DNA from: UBA5972 sp964567685
Lineage (GTDB): Bacteria; Pseudomonadota; Alphaproteobacteria; Rhodobacterales; Rhodobacteraceae
Direction of reading: 5' to 3'
Length of the DNA stretch: 10,067 nucleotides
NCBI GenBank assembly: GCA_964567685.1
Contig: CAZMNO010000084.1
Coordinates: forward strand, 1 to 10,067
The translations under genes were made by a program, and so were the position numbers. Below the pieces are notes generated by a model, which was not told where the DNA came from, did no database searches, and saw only the letters and a program-made list of their open reading frames with translations. Positions 1 through 6,676 of the stretch are shown in pieces (the first letter of the stretch is position 1; the number at the start of each line of letters is the position of its first letter).

Positions 1-72
1 TCTCTCTCGCAGCAACCATGATCGAACTGAAATGAACGTCAACAGGCCCTAGTTGATGACGGCTCCCCTTTG

Positions 73-113
73 CAAAAAAAACCGGGAGATTGTGTTACCT
101 TGATCCCGGTTTT
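73..113 (-). terminator. Rho-independent terminator on the minus strand
   Basis: Read on the minus strand, AAAACCGGGA (113-104) pairs perfectly with TCCCGGTTTT (87-78) across a 16-base loop. The run of T then continues, giving eight T in a row (81-74). This is the classical GC stem plus U-tract layout. On the plus strand the same hairpin is followed by only four T, so it works best leftward and at most weakly rightward. No convincing minus-strand gene lies between it and position 335, so the transcript it ends is unknown: a small RNA, or antisense transcription from the transpeptidase region. Confidence 0.6.
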
Positions 114-116
114 GCA

Positions 117-131
117 GCTGTTGGCAACAGC
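117..131. repeat. 15-bp palindrome GCTGTTG-G-CAACAGC
   Basis: Perfect seven-base arms around a single central base, lying four bases beyond the stem of the minus-strand terminator. The loop is too small for a stable RNA hairpin, so a dimeric protein-binding site is the more natural reading. Nothing in the sequence identifies the protein. Confidence 0.3.
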
Positions 132-334
132 AACTTGTCCAGTTCTCAGCATCCCAGCCAAGCGGTGAATTGCGGTTCAAACAAACGTGATTGCTTTTCC
201 GGGAGCTGATCGAATACTGTTTGCCCATGAAGCAGGCTATCCTGATGCCTCGCTCGCTCGATATGGCGTGATTGACGGCAAGAAAGCGACTGGAAAAGTT
301 GCAGTAAAATATTGGAAACACTCGAGAAAACGGA

Positions 335-1987
335 ATGATTAGTATGTTGGTAGGATACAGGCTCTCTCGACATGAGCGGACAAAGGGGCTTCACCTTGCT
401 TGGATAAAAACAGTTTTTCTGGCGTTTGTTGCGTCACTTCTGGTGATAACGGCTGAACCCGCAGCGGCGCAGAATGCAGCTTTCAAAAAAGCGCTGGCGC
501 AGGCTGCGGCGAAAGACAAAACCATCCATGCGTTTTATAAAGCGCGGGAATACAAGCCGATCTGGACCGGGTCGAGTGATCGACGACGGCGCGTTGCCTT
601 TCTTGATGCCCTCAAAAAAGCCCCCGCACATGGGCTGCCGCGCGGGCGTTACGACGCAGCCCTTCTGAAAAAACAGTTTGCCGCTTTCAAATCGGTCAAG
701 GCAAGGGCTGCACTTGAGGTTGAGGCAACGCGGCAATTCCTGCTTTATGCGCGCGACATCCAGACGGGGATTCTGGAGCCCCGGCGGATTGACGAACATA
801 TGACATTGCGCCCACCACGGCGTGATCCGTTGAAAACCCTGCAGACCTTTGCGAAATCAAATCCCGTGGCTTTCATCAAATCACTTCCCCCAAAAGACCC
901 TGGTTATGCGCGATTGCTGAAAGAAAAACTGCGTATGGAGAAAATCGTGGGGCGCGGCGGCTGGGGGGCCAAGGTCAAGGCGTCAAAGCTGAAACCGGGG
1001 GAGAAAAGCCCGGCCGTGGCGCAGATGCGCAAACGCCTGACTATTATGGGTTACAAAGGCGCTGGCGGAGGGTCGCAGACCTATGACAAGGCGCTGAAAA
1101 AGGTGGTAAAGACTTTTCAGAAAGACCATGGGCTAAACGCTGATGGCGTTGCCGGCAAGCGCACTATTCAGGCTATTAATGTTTCAGCCTCGCAACGTCT
1201 GATGCAGGTGGTGATCGGGCTTGAGCGAATGCGCTGGCTTAACAAATCTCTGGGCAAGCGCCACATATTGGTCAACGAAGCTGCCTTCATGGCGACTGTC
1301 TTTGACAATGGCAAACCGACACTGACCACCCGCGTGGTTGTCGGGAAGCCCGGCCGCTGGCGCACACCTGAGTTTGAAAAGGCGGTAACACATCTGGTAA
1401 TCAACCCATCCTGGTTTGTCCCGGGCTCAATCGCCGGTGGTGAATACCTGCCGCTTCTGAAGGAAAACGCCGATGCTCTGAGCCGTCAGGGCATCATCAT
1501 GACCGATGCCGATGGCAAGAAGGTCGATCCGACGGCGATCGACTATTCTGAATACACCAAGGACGATTTTCCGTTTAACCTGCGTCAACCACCAAGCCGC
1601 GGCAATGCGTTGGGCGTCGTCAAGTTCATGTTCCCAAACCGGCACGCGATCTATCTGCACGACACGCCGTCCAAAAGCCTGTTTGGCAAGGACATCCGCA
1701 CCTATAGTCATGGGTGCGTTCGCGTGCATAAGCCGATGGAGCTGGCCTATACTCTGCTGTCCAAGCAATCGGCCAACCCCAAAAAGCTTTTCCACTCGTA
1801 TATCGATGCAGGTGTGGAGGCGCGGCTCAACCTGAAAACGCCGGTGCCGATCTATCTGGTTTATCGCACGGCCTGGGTGGCCCCGAACGGGCGGCCAAAC
1901 TATCGCGCCGATTCTTACAATGTAGACGGTAAAGTCTTTGCCGCATTGAAGAAAAAAGGTGTGGTCCTGCGAGGGGTGACAAACTAG
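335..1987 (+). CDS. YcbB-type periplasmic L,D-transpeptidase (YkuD domain)
   Basis: Cross-links peptidoglycan in the periplasm by forming 3-3 (meso-DAP to meso-DAP) bonds between stem peptides, bypassing penicillin-binding proteins. The 550-residue product has an N-terminal signal or anchor: a basic segment, a hydrophobic run at about 26-40, then AEPAAAQ, a likely cleavage site near 45. Residues 62-205 match the scaffold domain of the YcbB group (IHAFYKAREYKPIW, the LPRGRYD stretch). A peptidoglycan-binding type 1 domain spans about 225-282 (QMRKRLTIMGY, TFQKDHGLNADG). The YkuD catalytic domain is about 308-490, with YLHDTPSKSLF at 440-450 and the active-site SHGCVRV at 458-464 (nucleophile Cys461). 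Length and domain order fit E. coli YcbB/LdtD relatives. ATG at 335 follows GAGAAAACGGA. ATG at 344 is an alternative. The gene lies 6 bp upstream of the earliest possible start of the next gene. The family call is secure; the exact paralogue is not. Confidence 0.93.
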   Translation: MISMLVGYRLSRHERTKGLHLAWIKTVFLAFVASLLVITAEPAAAQNAAFKKALAQAAAKDKTIHAFYKAREYKPIWTGSSDRRRRVAFLDALKKAPAHGLPRGRYDAALLKKQFAAFKSVKARAALEVEATRQFLLYARDIQTGILEPRRIDEHMTLRPPRRDPLKTLQTFAKSNPVAFIKSLPPKDPGYARLLKEKLRMEKIVGRGGWGAKVKASKLKPGEKSPAVAQMRKRLTIMGYKGAGGGSQTYDKALKKVVKTFQKDHGLNADGVAGKRTIQAINVSASQRLMQVVIGLERMRWLNKSLGKRHILVNEAAFMATVFDNGKPTLTTRVVVGKPGRWRTPEFEKAVTHLVINPSWFVPGSIAGGEYLPLLKENADALSRQGIIMTDADGKKVDPTAIDYSEYTKDDFPFNLRQPPSRGNALGVVKFMFPNRHAIYLHDTPSKSLFGKDIRTYSHGCVRVHKPMELAYTLLSKQSANPKKLFHSYIDAGVEARLNLKTPVPIYLVYRTAWVAPNGRPNYRADSYNVDGKVFAALKKKGVVLRGVTN

Positions 1988-1993
1988 CGCCTG

Positions 1994-2845
1994 TTGAGCA
2001 TCGAACGATACAGTAATATTGCCTTGGAAATAACGAGTATGCAGTTAGCGGTTTCACCAATTCAATCGATGCAATCTGGCCACGATCTGTGCGAAGAGTA
2101 CAGGGGCCTGCCAGGCCAAATCACCAGTCGCCTTGTTGGTTTTGGGCGGCTGTTTTGTCTGGCGCTTGCGATTTTCCTGATAGTCACACCAGATGTGGCC
2201 CATGCCGGTCGAAAGCCGTGGAATGGTGACCATGTCATGTGCCAGGAGCGGATCAGCTTTGCACAAAACTCGGCCCTTCCCCTTCCGAGCTTTCCACCCC
2301 GACGCAAGCGCGGATTGTGCGCGCGCACTGTCAACTGGATCAAGCTGCACCGGAAATACGGCGAGGAAACGGCGTTTTTCGGCATTGCCGCGATGACCAC
2401 GGCCGGACTTGCTGCGATCTATTCGCCGACACAGCGCTTCAGATACTCAGATGAAACCTGGGATTTCATGGTTCGTCTTAGTCGCAGGCTGGAAAAGAGG
2501 GCCGCGAAGATCGTCAAGCGATTTGAAAGTGGAGCCATCAGTGGCAATGCCCTGACAAAAAAGTTGCTCAATGCCGAGCAAAAGGCGGTGGAGCGCGCCT
2601 TAGCCAGGTTAAAAAGTAAAGATCCGGCGGCCTATAAACGTGTGATTTCGGATGTCGGCAAAACCCTGAATGTCCGAGATCCGGGCCTTCTGCTTATAAT
2701 CAATAGCAATCGATTCCTTTCCAGCTATCACGCGACACTAGGCGAAGTGCGGACCGATCTCGGGAGAAAAATCAGCTTTGCCTCAAAGGAACACAGGGTA
2801 AAGGTCGGCCTGGCTCTGGCGAGGCTGGTCGACACTCTTCGGTGA
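1994..2845 (+). CDS. Unrecognised exported or membrane-anchored protein
   Basis: I do not recognise a family. The longest reading (283 residues) starts at TTG 1994, 6 bp after the transpeptidase stop. ATG at 2039 or 2069 are equally possible, and none has a strong Shine-Dalgarno. Visible parts, numbered from TTG: a basic then hydrophobic segment LFCLALAIFLIV (53-64) ending in VTPDVAHA-GRKP, a plausible signal-peptide cleavage at about 71; two cysteines (C83, C109) flanking a Pro/Arg-rich stretch, possibly a disulfide; a second hydrophobic segment, TAFFGIAAMTTAGLAAIYS (126-144); and a highly charged helical C-terminal half (about 155-212, rich in K, R, E, A) that could be coiled-coil. Same strand and tight spacing suggest an operon with the transpeptidase, hence an envelope role, but that is inference. 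The convergent pyc gene ends 94 bp downstream. Confidence 0.7.
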   Translation: MSIERYSNIALEITSMQLAVSPIQSMQSGHDLCEEYRGLPGQITSRLVGFGRLFCLALAIFLIVTPDVAHAGRKPWNGDHVMCQERISFAQNSALPLPSFPPRRKRGLCARTVNWIKLHRKYGEETAFFGIAAMTTAGLAAIYSPTQRFRYSDETWDFMVRLSRRLEKRAAKIVKRFESGAISGNALTKKLLNAEQKAVERALARLKSKDPAAYKRVISDVGKTLNVRDPGLLLIINSNRFLSSYHATLGEVRTDLGRKISFASKEHRVKVGLALARLVDTLR

Positions 2846-2872
2846 TGCGTTTGAGGTTTTCGCATTACTGGT

Positions 2873-2894
2873 AAAGCGCATTTAAAAGCACTTT
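2873..2894 (-). terminator. Weak hairpin between convergent genes
   Basis: On the minus strand AAAGTGC and GCGCTTT pair over seven positions, including one G-U, around an eight-base loop. The hairpin lies 44 bases past the pyc stop. There is only a short T run, so it is a weak candidate for ending pyc transcription. On the plus strand the G-U becomes a C-A mismatch. No better terminator is visible in the 93-bp gap. Confidence 0.25.
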
Positions 2895-2938
2895 GGACGT
2901 TGCCTGTCTATTTGCCGATCAGGCCATGCATCGGGAAG

Positions 2939-5900
2939 CTACTCAAGCTCCACCAGCAAATCCTTGGCGTCAATTTGATCGCCGGGCCTGACATGAACCG
3001 CTTTGACAAGCGTGTCCCGCTCGGCGTGAATGCCGGTTTCCATTTTCATAGCTTCGATGGTCAAGAGCATATCGCCCGACTTGACCTCCTGACCTGCGCT
3101 GACCACGACCGAGGCGACTGAGCCCGGCATTGGAGCCCCGATATGATTGGCGTTCCCGGCTTCGGCTTTGGGCCGTTTCGCCGTCACTGCCTTTACCTTG
3201 CGGTTTGGCACCCGAATCACGCGAGGCTGGCCATTAAGCTCAAAGAAAACCTTGACCTCGCCTTCCTCGTTGGTTTCGCCAACCGCCTGCAGGCGTATTT
3301 CTAGCGTCTTGCCGGGGTCGATTTCAGCCTCGATCTCGTCACCGGATTCCATACCGTAAAAGAAGGTTTTCGTCGGCAGGGTTCTGACCGGGCCATAGAT
3401 GCGATGGCGGCCCATGTAATCCAGAAAGACCTTGGGATACATCAGATAGCCATTGAGGTCTTCATCATCGAGCTTGAAACCCTCAAGTTCGGCAGAAACG
3501 GCTTTACGCGTTGCCTCGATATCTTCAGGCGGCAGGTGCTTGCCGGGGCGTTCGGTATTGGGGGCCTCCCCCTTCAGCACCTTGGCGATGAAATCCGGGG
3601 GGAATCCGCCCGGTGGCTGACCCAGATTGCCCTTCATCATATCGACCACCGAATCCGGAAAAGCCACTTCGAGTGACGGGTCTTCGACCTCTTCCCGGCT
3701 AAGCCCCTGTGAAACCATCATCAGCGCCATATCGCCGACAACCTTGGACGAGGGCGTGACCTTGACGATATCGCCGAACATCTGGTTGACGTCGGCATAG
3801 GTCTGCGCGACCTCGTGCCAGCGTTCCTCAAGGCCAAGCGAGCGCGCCTGTGCCTTGAGATTTGTGAACTGGCCTCCAGGCATTTCATGGAGGTATACTT
3901 CACTTGCAGGTGACGCCATACCGGCCTCAAAGGCGGTGTACTGGGCGCGCACGGTCTCCCAGTAATCGGAGATTTCACGCACTGCTCTGATATCGATCCC
4001 GGTGCTGCGTTCGGTGTGGGCCAGTGCTTCGATAATCGAGCCAAGGCAGGGCTGCGAGGTGCCGCCCGACATTGAATCCATCGCCGCATCCACTGCATCG
4101 ACGCCTGCATCGCAGGCTGCAAGAACCGTGGCGGCAGAAAGGCCAGATGTGTCGTGGGTGTGGAAGTGGATCGGCAGGCCAACTTCTTCTTTAAGCGCAG
4201 TAAAAAGTTGGCGCGCAGCGGCAGGTTTGAGAAGACCGGCCATGTCCTTGAGGCCAAGAATATGGGCACCGGCAGCCTTCAGGTCCTGCCCCATCTTCAC
4301 GTAGTATTTCAGGTCGTATTTAGAGCGGTCGCTGTCAAGGATATCACCGGTATAGCAAATCGTGCCCTCACAGATTTTGCCGCTCTCAACCACGGCGTCC
4401 ATGGCAACACGCATGTTTTCGACCCAGTTGAGCGAGTCAAACACCCGGAACACATCAACCCCGGTTTTCGCTGCCTGGTGGACGAAAAACTCAACCACGT
4501 TGTCAGGGTAATTGGTATAACCGACCCCGTTGCTGGCGCGCAGAAGCATTTGCGACATCACGTTCGGCATGGCTTGCCTGAGATCGCGCAGGCGCTGCCA
4601 TGGGCATTCCTGCAGGAACCTGTAGGCAACATCAAACGTCGCGCCTCCCCAGCACTCGACGCTGAAGAGCTGCGGCAGATTGTGCGCATAAGCCTCGGCG
4701 ACATTGATCATGTCAATCGAGCGCATGCGGGTCGCCAACAGTGACTGATGTCCATCGCGCATCGATGTGTCGGTCAGCAGAACCTGCGGCTGGGCGGCCA
4801 TCCAGTCAGCCACGGCCTGCGCGCCTTTCTGCTCTAAAAGCGTGCGGGTTCCCGGTGCCGGTTGCTGGGCCCGATTGGCCGGGGCTTGCGGTAAGCGCGC
4901 GGTGGCCGCGGGTTTCGGTCGCCCCTCGGTTTCAGGATGTCCGTTGACCGTGATATCAGCGATATAGGTCAGGATCTTGGTCGCCCGGTCACGCCGTTTG
5001 GAAAAGCGGAACAGTTCGGGCGTCTTGTCGATAAAGGTGGTGGTGTATTCGTTGCTCAGGAAAGTCGGGTGTTTTAGCAGGTTTTCGACGAAAGCAATGT
5101 TGGTCGAAACCCCGCGAATGCGAAACTCGCGCAAGGCCCTGTCCATCCTTGCAATCGCCTCATCCGGTGTCGGAGCCCAGGCGGTGACTTTTTCCAAAAG
5201 ACTGTCGTAATAGCGGGTAATAACCGCCCCGGAATAGGCAGTGCCGCCATCCAGACGAATGCCCATGCCAGTAGCCCCGCGATAGGCCGTAATGCGCCCG
5301 TAATCGGGGATAAAGTTGTTTTGCGGATCTTCGGTTGTGACCCGGCATTGCAGTGCGTGGCCATGCAGCTTGATATCGTCCTGGCTGGCCATGCCCGTGG
5401 CATCGGCCAGAGTTGCCCCTTCGGCGATCTTGATCTGGGCGCGCACGATGTCGATACCCGTCACTTCCTCGGTCACCGTGTGCTCAACCTGCACCCGCGG
5501 GTTAACCTCGATGAAATAGAAACTGCCGGTTTCCATATCCATCAGGAACTCGACGGTTCCGGCGCATTCATACCCGACATGGGCGCAGATCTTGCGGCCA
5601 AGCTCGCAAATCTCGCGACGCTGATCTTCGCTAAGATAAGGGGCAGGGGCGCGTTCGACGACTTTCTGATTGCGCCTTTGCACCGAGCAATCACGTTCAA
5701 ACAGATGATACATGCCGCCACGGGAATCCCCGAGGATCTGAACCTCGACATGGCGGGCGCGGGTGATCATCCGTTCCAGATAGCCTTCGCCATTGCCAAA
5801 TGCCGCCTCGGCCTCGCGCCTGCCTTCCAGAACCTTTTCTTCCACCTCATCAGCGGAATGGATCGGGCGCATGCCACGCCCGCCGCCGCCCCAGCTGGCC

Positions 5901-6382
5901 TTCAGCATCAGCGGAAAACCAATTTCGCTGGCCTCAGCGCGGATCGCATCCATATCATCGCCAAGCACACCGGTGGCCGGCACCACCGGAACACCGGCCT
6001 CGATCGCAACCTGACGTGCTGACGCCTTGTCACCAAGTGCACGCATGGTTTCGGCTTTGGGGCCGATAAAGGTGATGCCGTTGGCGGCACAGGCATCGAC
6101 AAATTCTGGATTTTCGCTCAGCAGGCCATAGCCCGGATGGATCGCATCCGCACCCGACATTTTGGCCACCCGGATGATCTCTTCAATCGACAGATAAGCG
6201 GCAACCGGCCCCAGACCTTCGCCGATTTTGTAGGCCTCATCGGCTTTGAACCGGTGCAGCCCGAGCTTGTCTTCCTCGGCATAGACCGCGACCGTGCGTT
6301 TACCCAATTCGTTCGCCGCGCGCATCACACGGATGGCAATTTCGCCTCTGTTGGCAATCAGGATTTTCTTGAATTCGGCCAA
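2939..6382 (-). CDS. pyc: Pyruvate carboxylase
   Basis: Biotin enzyme that carboxylates pyruvate to oxaloacetate with ATP and bicarbonate, refilling the TCA cycle and feeding gluconeogenesis; cytosolic tetramer. At 1147 residues it is full length. Biotin carboxylase spans about 5-455: KILIANRGEIA at 7-17, ATP-grasp KASWGGGGRGM at 161-171, EVNPRVQVEH at 292-301. A Pro/Ala-rich linker (about 485-515) leads to the carboxyltransferase: DTSMRDGHQS at 538-547 with metal ligand Asp543, GLKDMAG with the carboxylated Lys712, HTHD with His741 and His743, and Thr876. These sit at a constant offset of six from the Rhizobium etli enzyme as I recall it. A biotinyl domain carries EAMKMET with biotinyl Lys1113. 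The start is TTG: an in-frame TAA lies nine codons upstream, the next ATG (codon 20) would cut the nucleotide-binding fold, and GGGGGAG sits six bases before the TTG. No frameshift is seen. Confidence 0.98.
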   Translation of the reverse strand: MAEFKKILIANRGEIAIRVMRAANELGKRTVAVYAEEDKLGLHRFKADEAYKIGEGLGPVAAYLSIEEIIRVAKMSGADAIHPGYGLLSENPEFVDACAANGITFIGPKAETMRALGDKASARQVAIEAGVPVVPATGVLGDDMDAIRAEASEIGFPLMLKASWGGGGRGMRPIHSADEVEEKVLEGRREAEAAFGNGEGYLERMITRARHVEVQILGDSRGGMYHLFERDCSVQRRNQKVVERAPAPYLSEDQRREICELGRKICAHVGYECAGTVEFLMDMETGSFYFIEVNPRVQVEHTVTEEVTGIDIVRAQIKIAEGATLADATGMASQDDIKLHGHALQCRVTTEDPQNNFIPDYGRITAYRGATGMGIRLDGGTAYSGAVITRYYDSLLEKVTAWAPTPDEAIARMDRALREFRIRGVSTNIAFVENLLKHPTFLSNEYTTTFIDKTPELFRFSKRRDRATKILTYIADITVNGHPETEGRPKPAATARLPQAPANRAQQPAPGTRTLLEQKGAQAVADWMAAQPQVLLTDTSMRDGHQSLLATRMRSIDMINVAEAYAHNLPQLFSVECWGGATFDVAYRFLQECPWQRLRDLRQAMPNVMSQMLLRASNGVGYTNYPDNVVEFFVHQAAKTGVDVFRVFDSLNWVENMRVAMDAVVESGKICEGTICYTGDILDSDRSKYDLKYYVKMGQDLKAAGAHILGLKDMAGLLKPAAARQLFTALKEEVGLPIHFHTHDTSGLSAATVLAACDAGVDAVDAAMDSMSGGTSQPCLGSIIEALAHTERSTGIDIRAVREISDYWETVRAQYTAFEAGMASPASEVYLHEMPGGQFTNLKAQARSLGLEERWHEVAQTYADVNQMFGDIVKVTPSSKVVGDMALMMVSQGLSREEVEDPSLEVAFPDSVVDMMKGNLGQPPGGFPPDFIAKVLKGEAPNTERPGKHLPPEDIEATRKAVSAELEGFKLDDEDLNGYLMYPKVFLDYMGRHRIYGPVRTLPTKTFFYGMESGDEIEAEIDPGKTLEIRLQAVGETNEEGEVKVFFELNGQPRVIRVPNRKVKAVTAKRPKAEAGNANHIGAPMPGSVASVVVSAGQEVKSGDMLLTIEAMKMETGIHAERDTLVKAVHVRPGDQIDAKDLLVELE

Positions 6383-6388
6383 AAGACG

Positions 6389-6395
6389 CTCCCCC
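6389..6395 (-). promoter_or_regulatory. Ribosome binding site that fixes the TTG start of pyc
   Basis: The minus strand reads GGGGGAG, then six bases (CGTCTT), then TTG. Together with the in-frame TAA at 6409-6407 this leaves TTG as the only start that keeps the conserved KILIANRGEIA segment. Confidence 0.7.
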
Positions 6396-6425
6396 GTGTC
6401 TGGATCTTACGGCATGTTGGGGCAA

Positions 6426-6455
6426 TGTATACGGATGCTGCGCTGCAGCAAGCAA
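6426..6455 (-). promoter_or_regulatory. Putative sigma70-type promoter of pyc
   Basis: On the minus strand TTGCTT (6455-6450) and TATACA (6431-6426) are 18 bases apart. Transcription would begin near 6419, leaving a leader of about 37 bases before the TTG start. The spacer contains the palindrome GCTGCAGC (6442-6449). This is the best promoter-like pair between pyc and uvrD, but it was read by eye only. Confidence 0.4.
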
Positions 6456-6472
6456 GAGTAAACTGGGCAAAT

Positions 6473-6488
6473 TGTAACGAAATGTAAC
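6473..6488. promoter_or_regulatory. Tandem TGTAAC-N4-TGTAAC site upstream of the pyc promoter
   Basis: Two identical TGTAAC half-sites repeat with a 10-bp period (6473-6478 and 6483-6488), so both face the same side of the helix. Tandem 10-bp half-sites are the pattern bound by OmpR-type winged-helix response regulators. The pair sits about 17 bp upstream of the proposed pyc -35 box, a normal position for an activator. The same site could serve the divergent uvrD side. The regulator is unknown. Confidence 0.4.
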
Positions 6489-6631
6489 CTTCCGCCGCAG
6501 TGTGGGCTAATCAGGCAAGTAACAAGGATCACTGGTGCCCGAGGTTGGTTCAATCCTAGGGCTTTGAATATCTGAGCTACCGCGACGCGAATCGACGAAA
6601 ACTGCCGAATGACAAGGAACATATTGCGAAC

Positions 6632-6676
6632 ATGGCTTCCTTTTGCCTGAGCCAGCCGCTAGTTTATGCGCCATGA
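6632..6676 (+). CDS. Possible 14-residue leader ORF overlapping the uvrD start
   Basis: ATG at 6632 opens MASFCLSQPLVYAP, ending at TGA 6674-6676, which overlaps the uvrD ATG at 6673 as ATGA. This is a classic layout for translational coupling. AAGGAA at 6614-6619 could serve as Shine-Dalgarno, but the 12-13-base spacing is long. The uvrD ATG itself has no purine-rich sequence ahead of it, which makes coupling attractive. The peptide lacks the repeated codons of an attenuator. Chance is possible. Confidence 0.3.
   Translation: MASFCLSQPLVYAP

Larger units (their letters stand above)
1..334. other. Intergenic region left of the L,D-transpeptidase gene
   Basis: No convincing gene is visible. 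A plus-strand frame open from the left edge closes with TAG at 50-52 and could be the last residues of an upstream gene. An imperfect hairpin (37-44 pairing with 54-61, one A-A mismatch) follows it at once. Next come a minus-strand terminator (73-113), a 15-bp palindrome (117-131) and a weak open frame (169-342). A TTGACG at 272-277 resembles a -35 box for the downstream gene, but the hexamer 17 bases later (AAAGTT) is a poor -10, so I do not call a promoter. Confidence 0.5.

Noticed and set aside
49..321. 90-codon minus-strand open frame starting at GTG
   Set aside because: It runs through the strong minus-strand terminator at 73-113, has no ribosome site and resembles no protein.
4154..4744. 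196-codon plus-strand open frame inside pyc (also 5321-6022)
   Set aside because: Shadow frames opposite the strongly coding, fully conserved pyruvate carboxylase; no independent start signals.
6541..6565. GGTTCAATCC resembles a tRNA T-arm
   Set aside because: The bases either side of the TTCAATC loop do not pair into a five-base stem, and no anticodon or acceptor arm can be built upstream.
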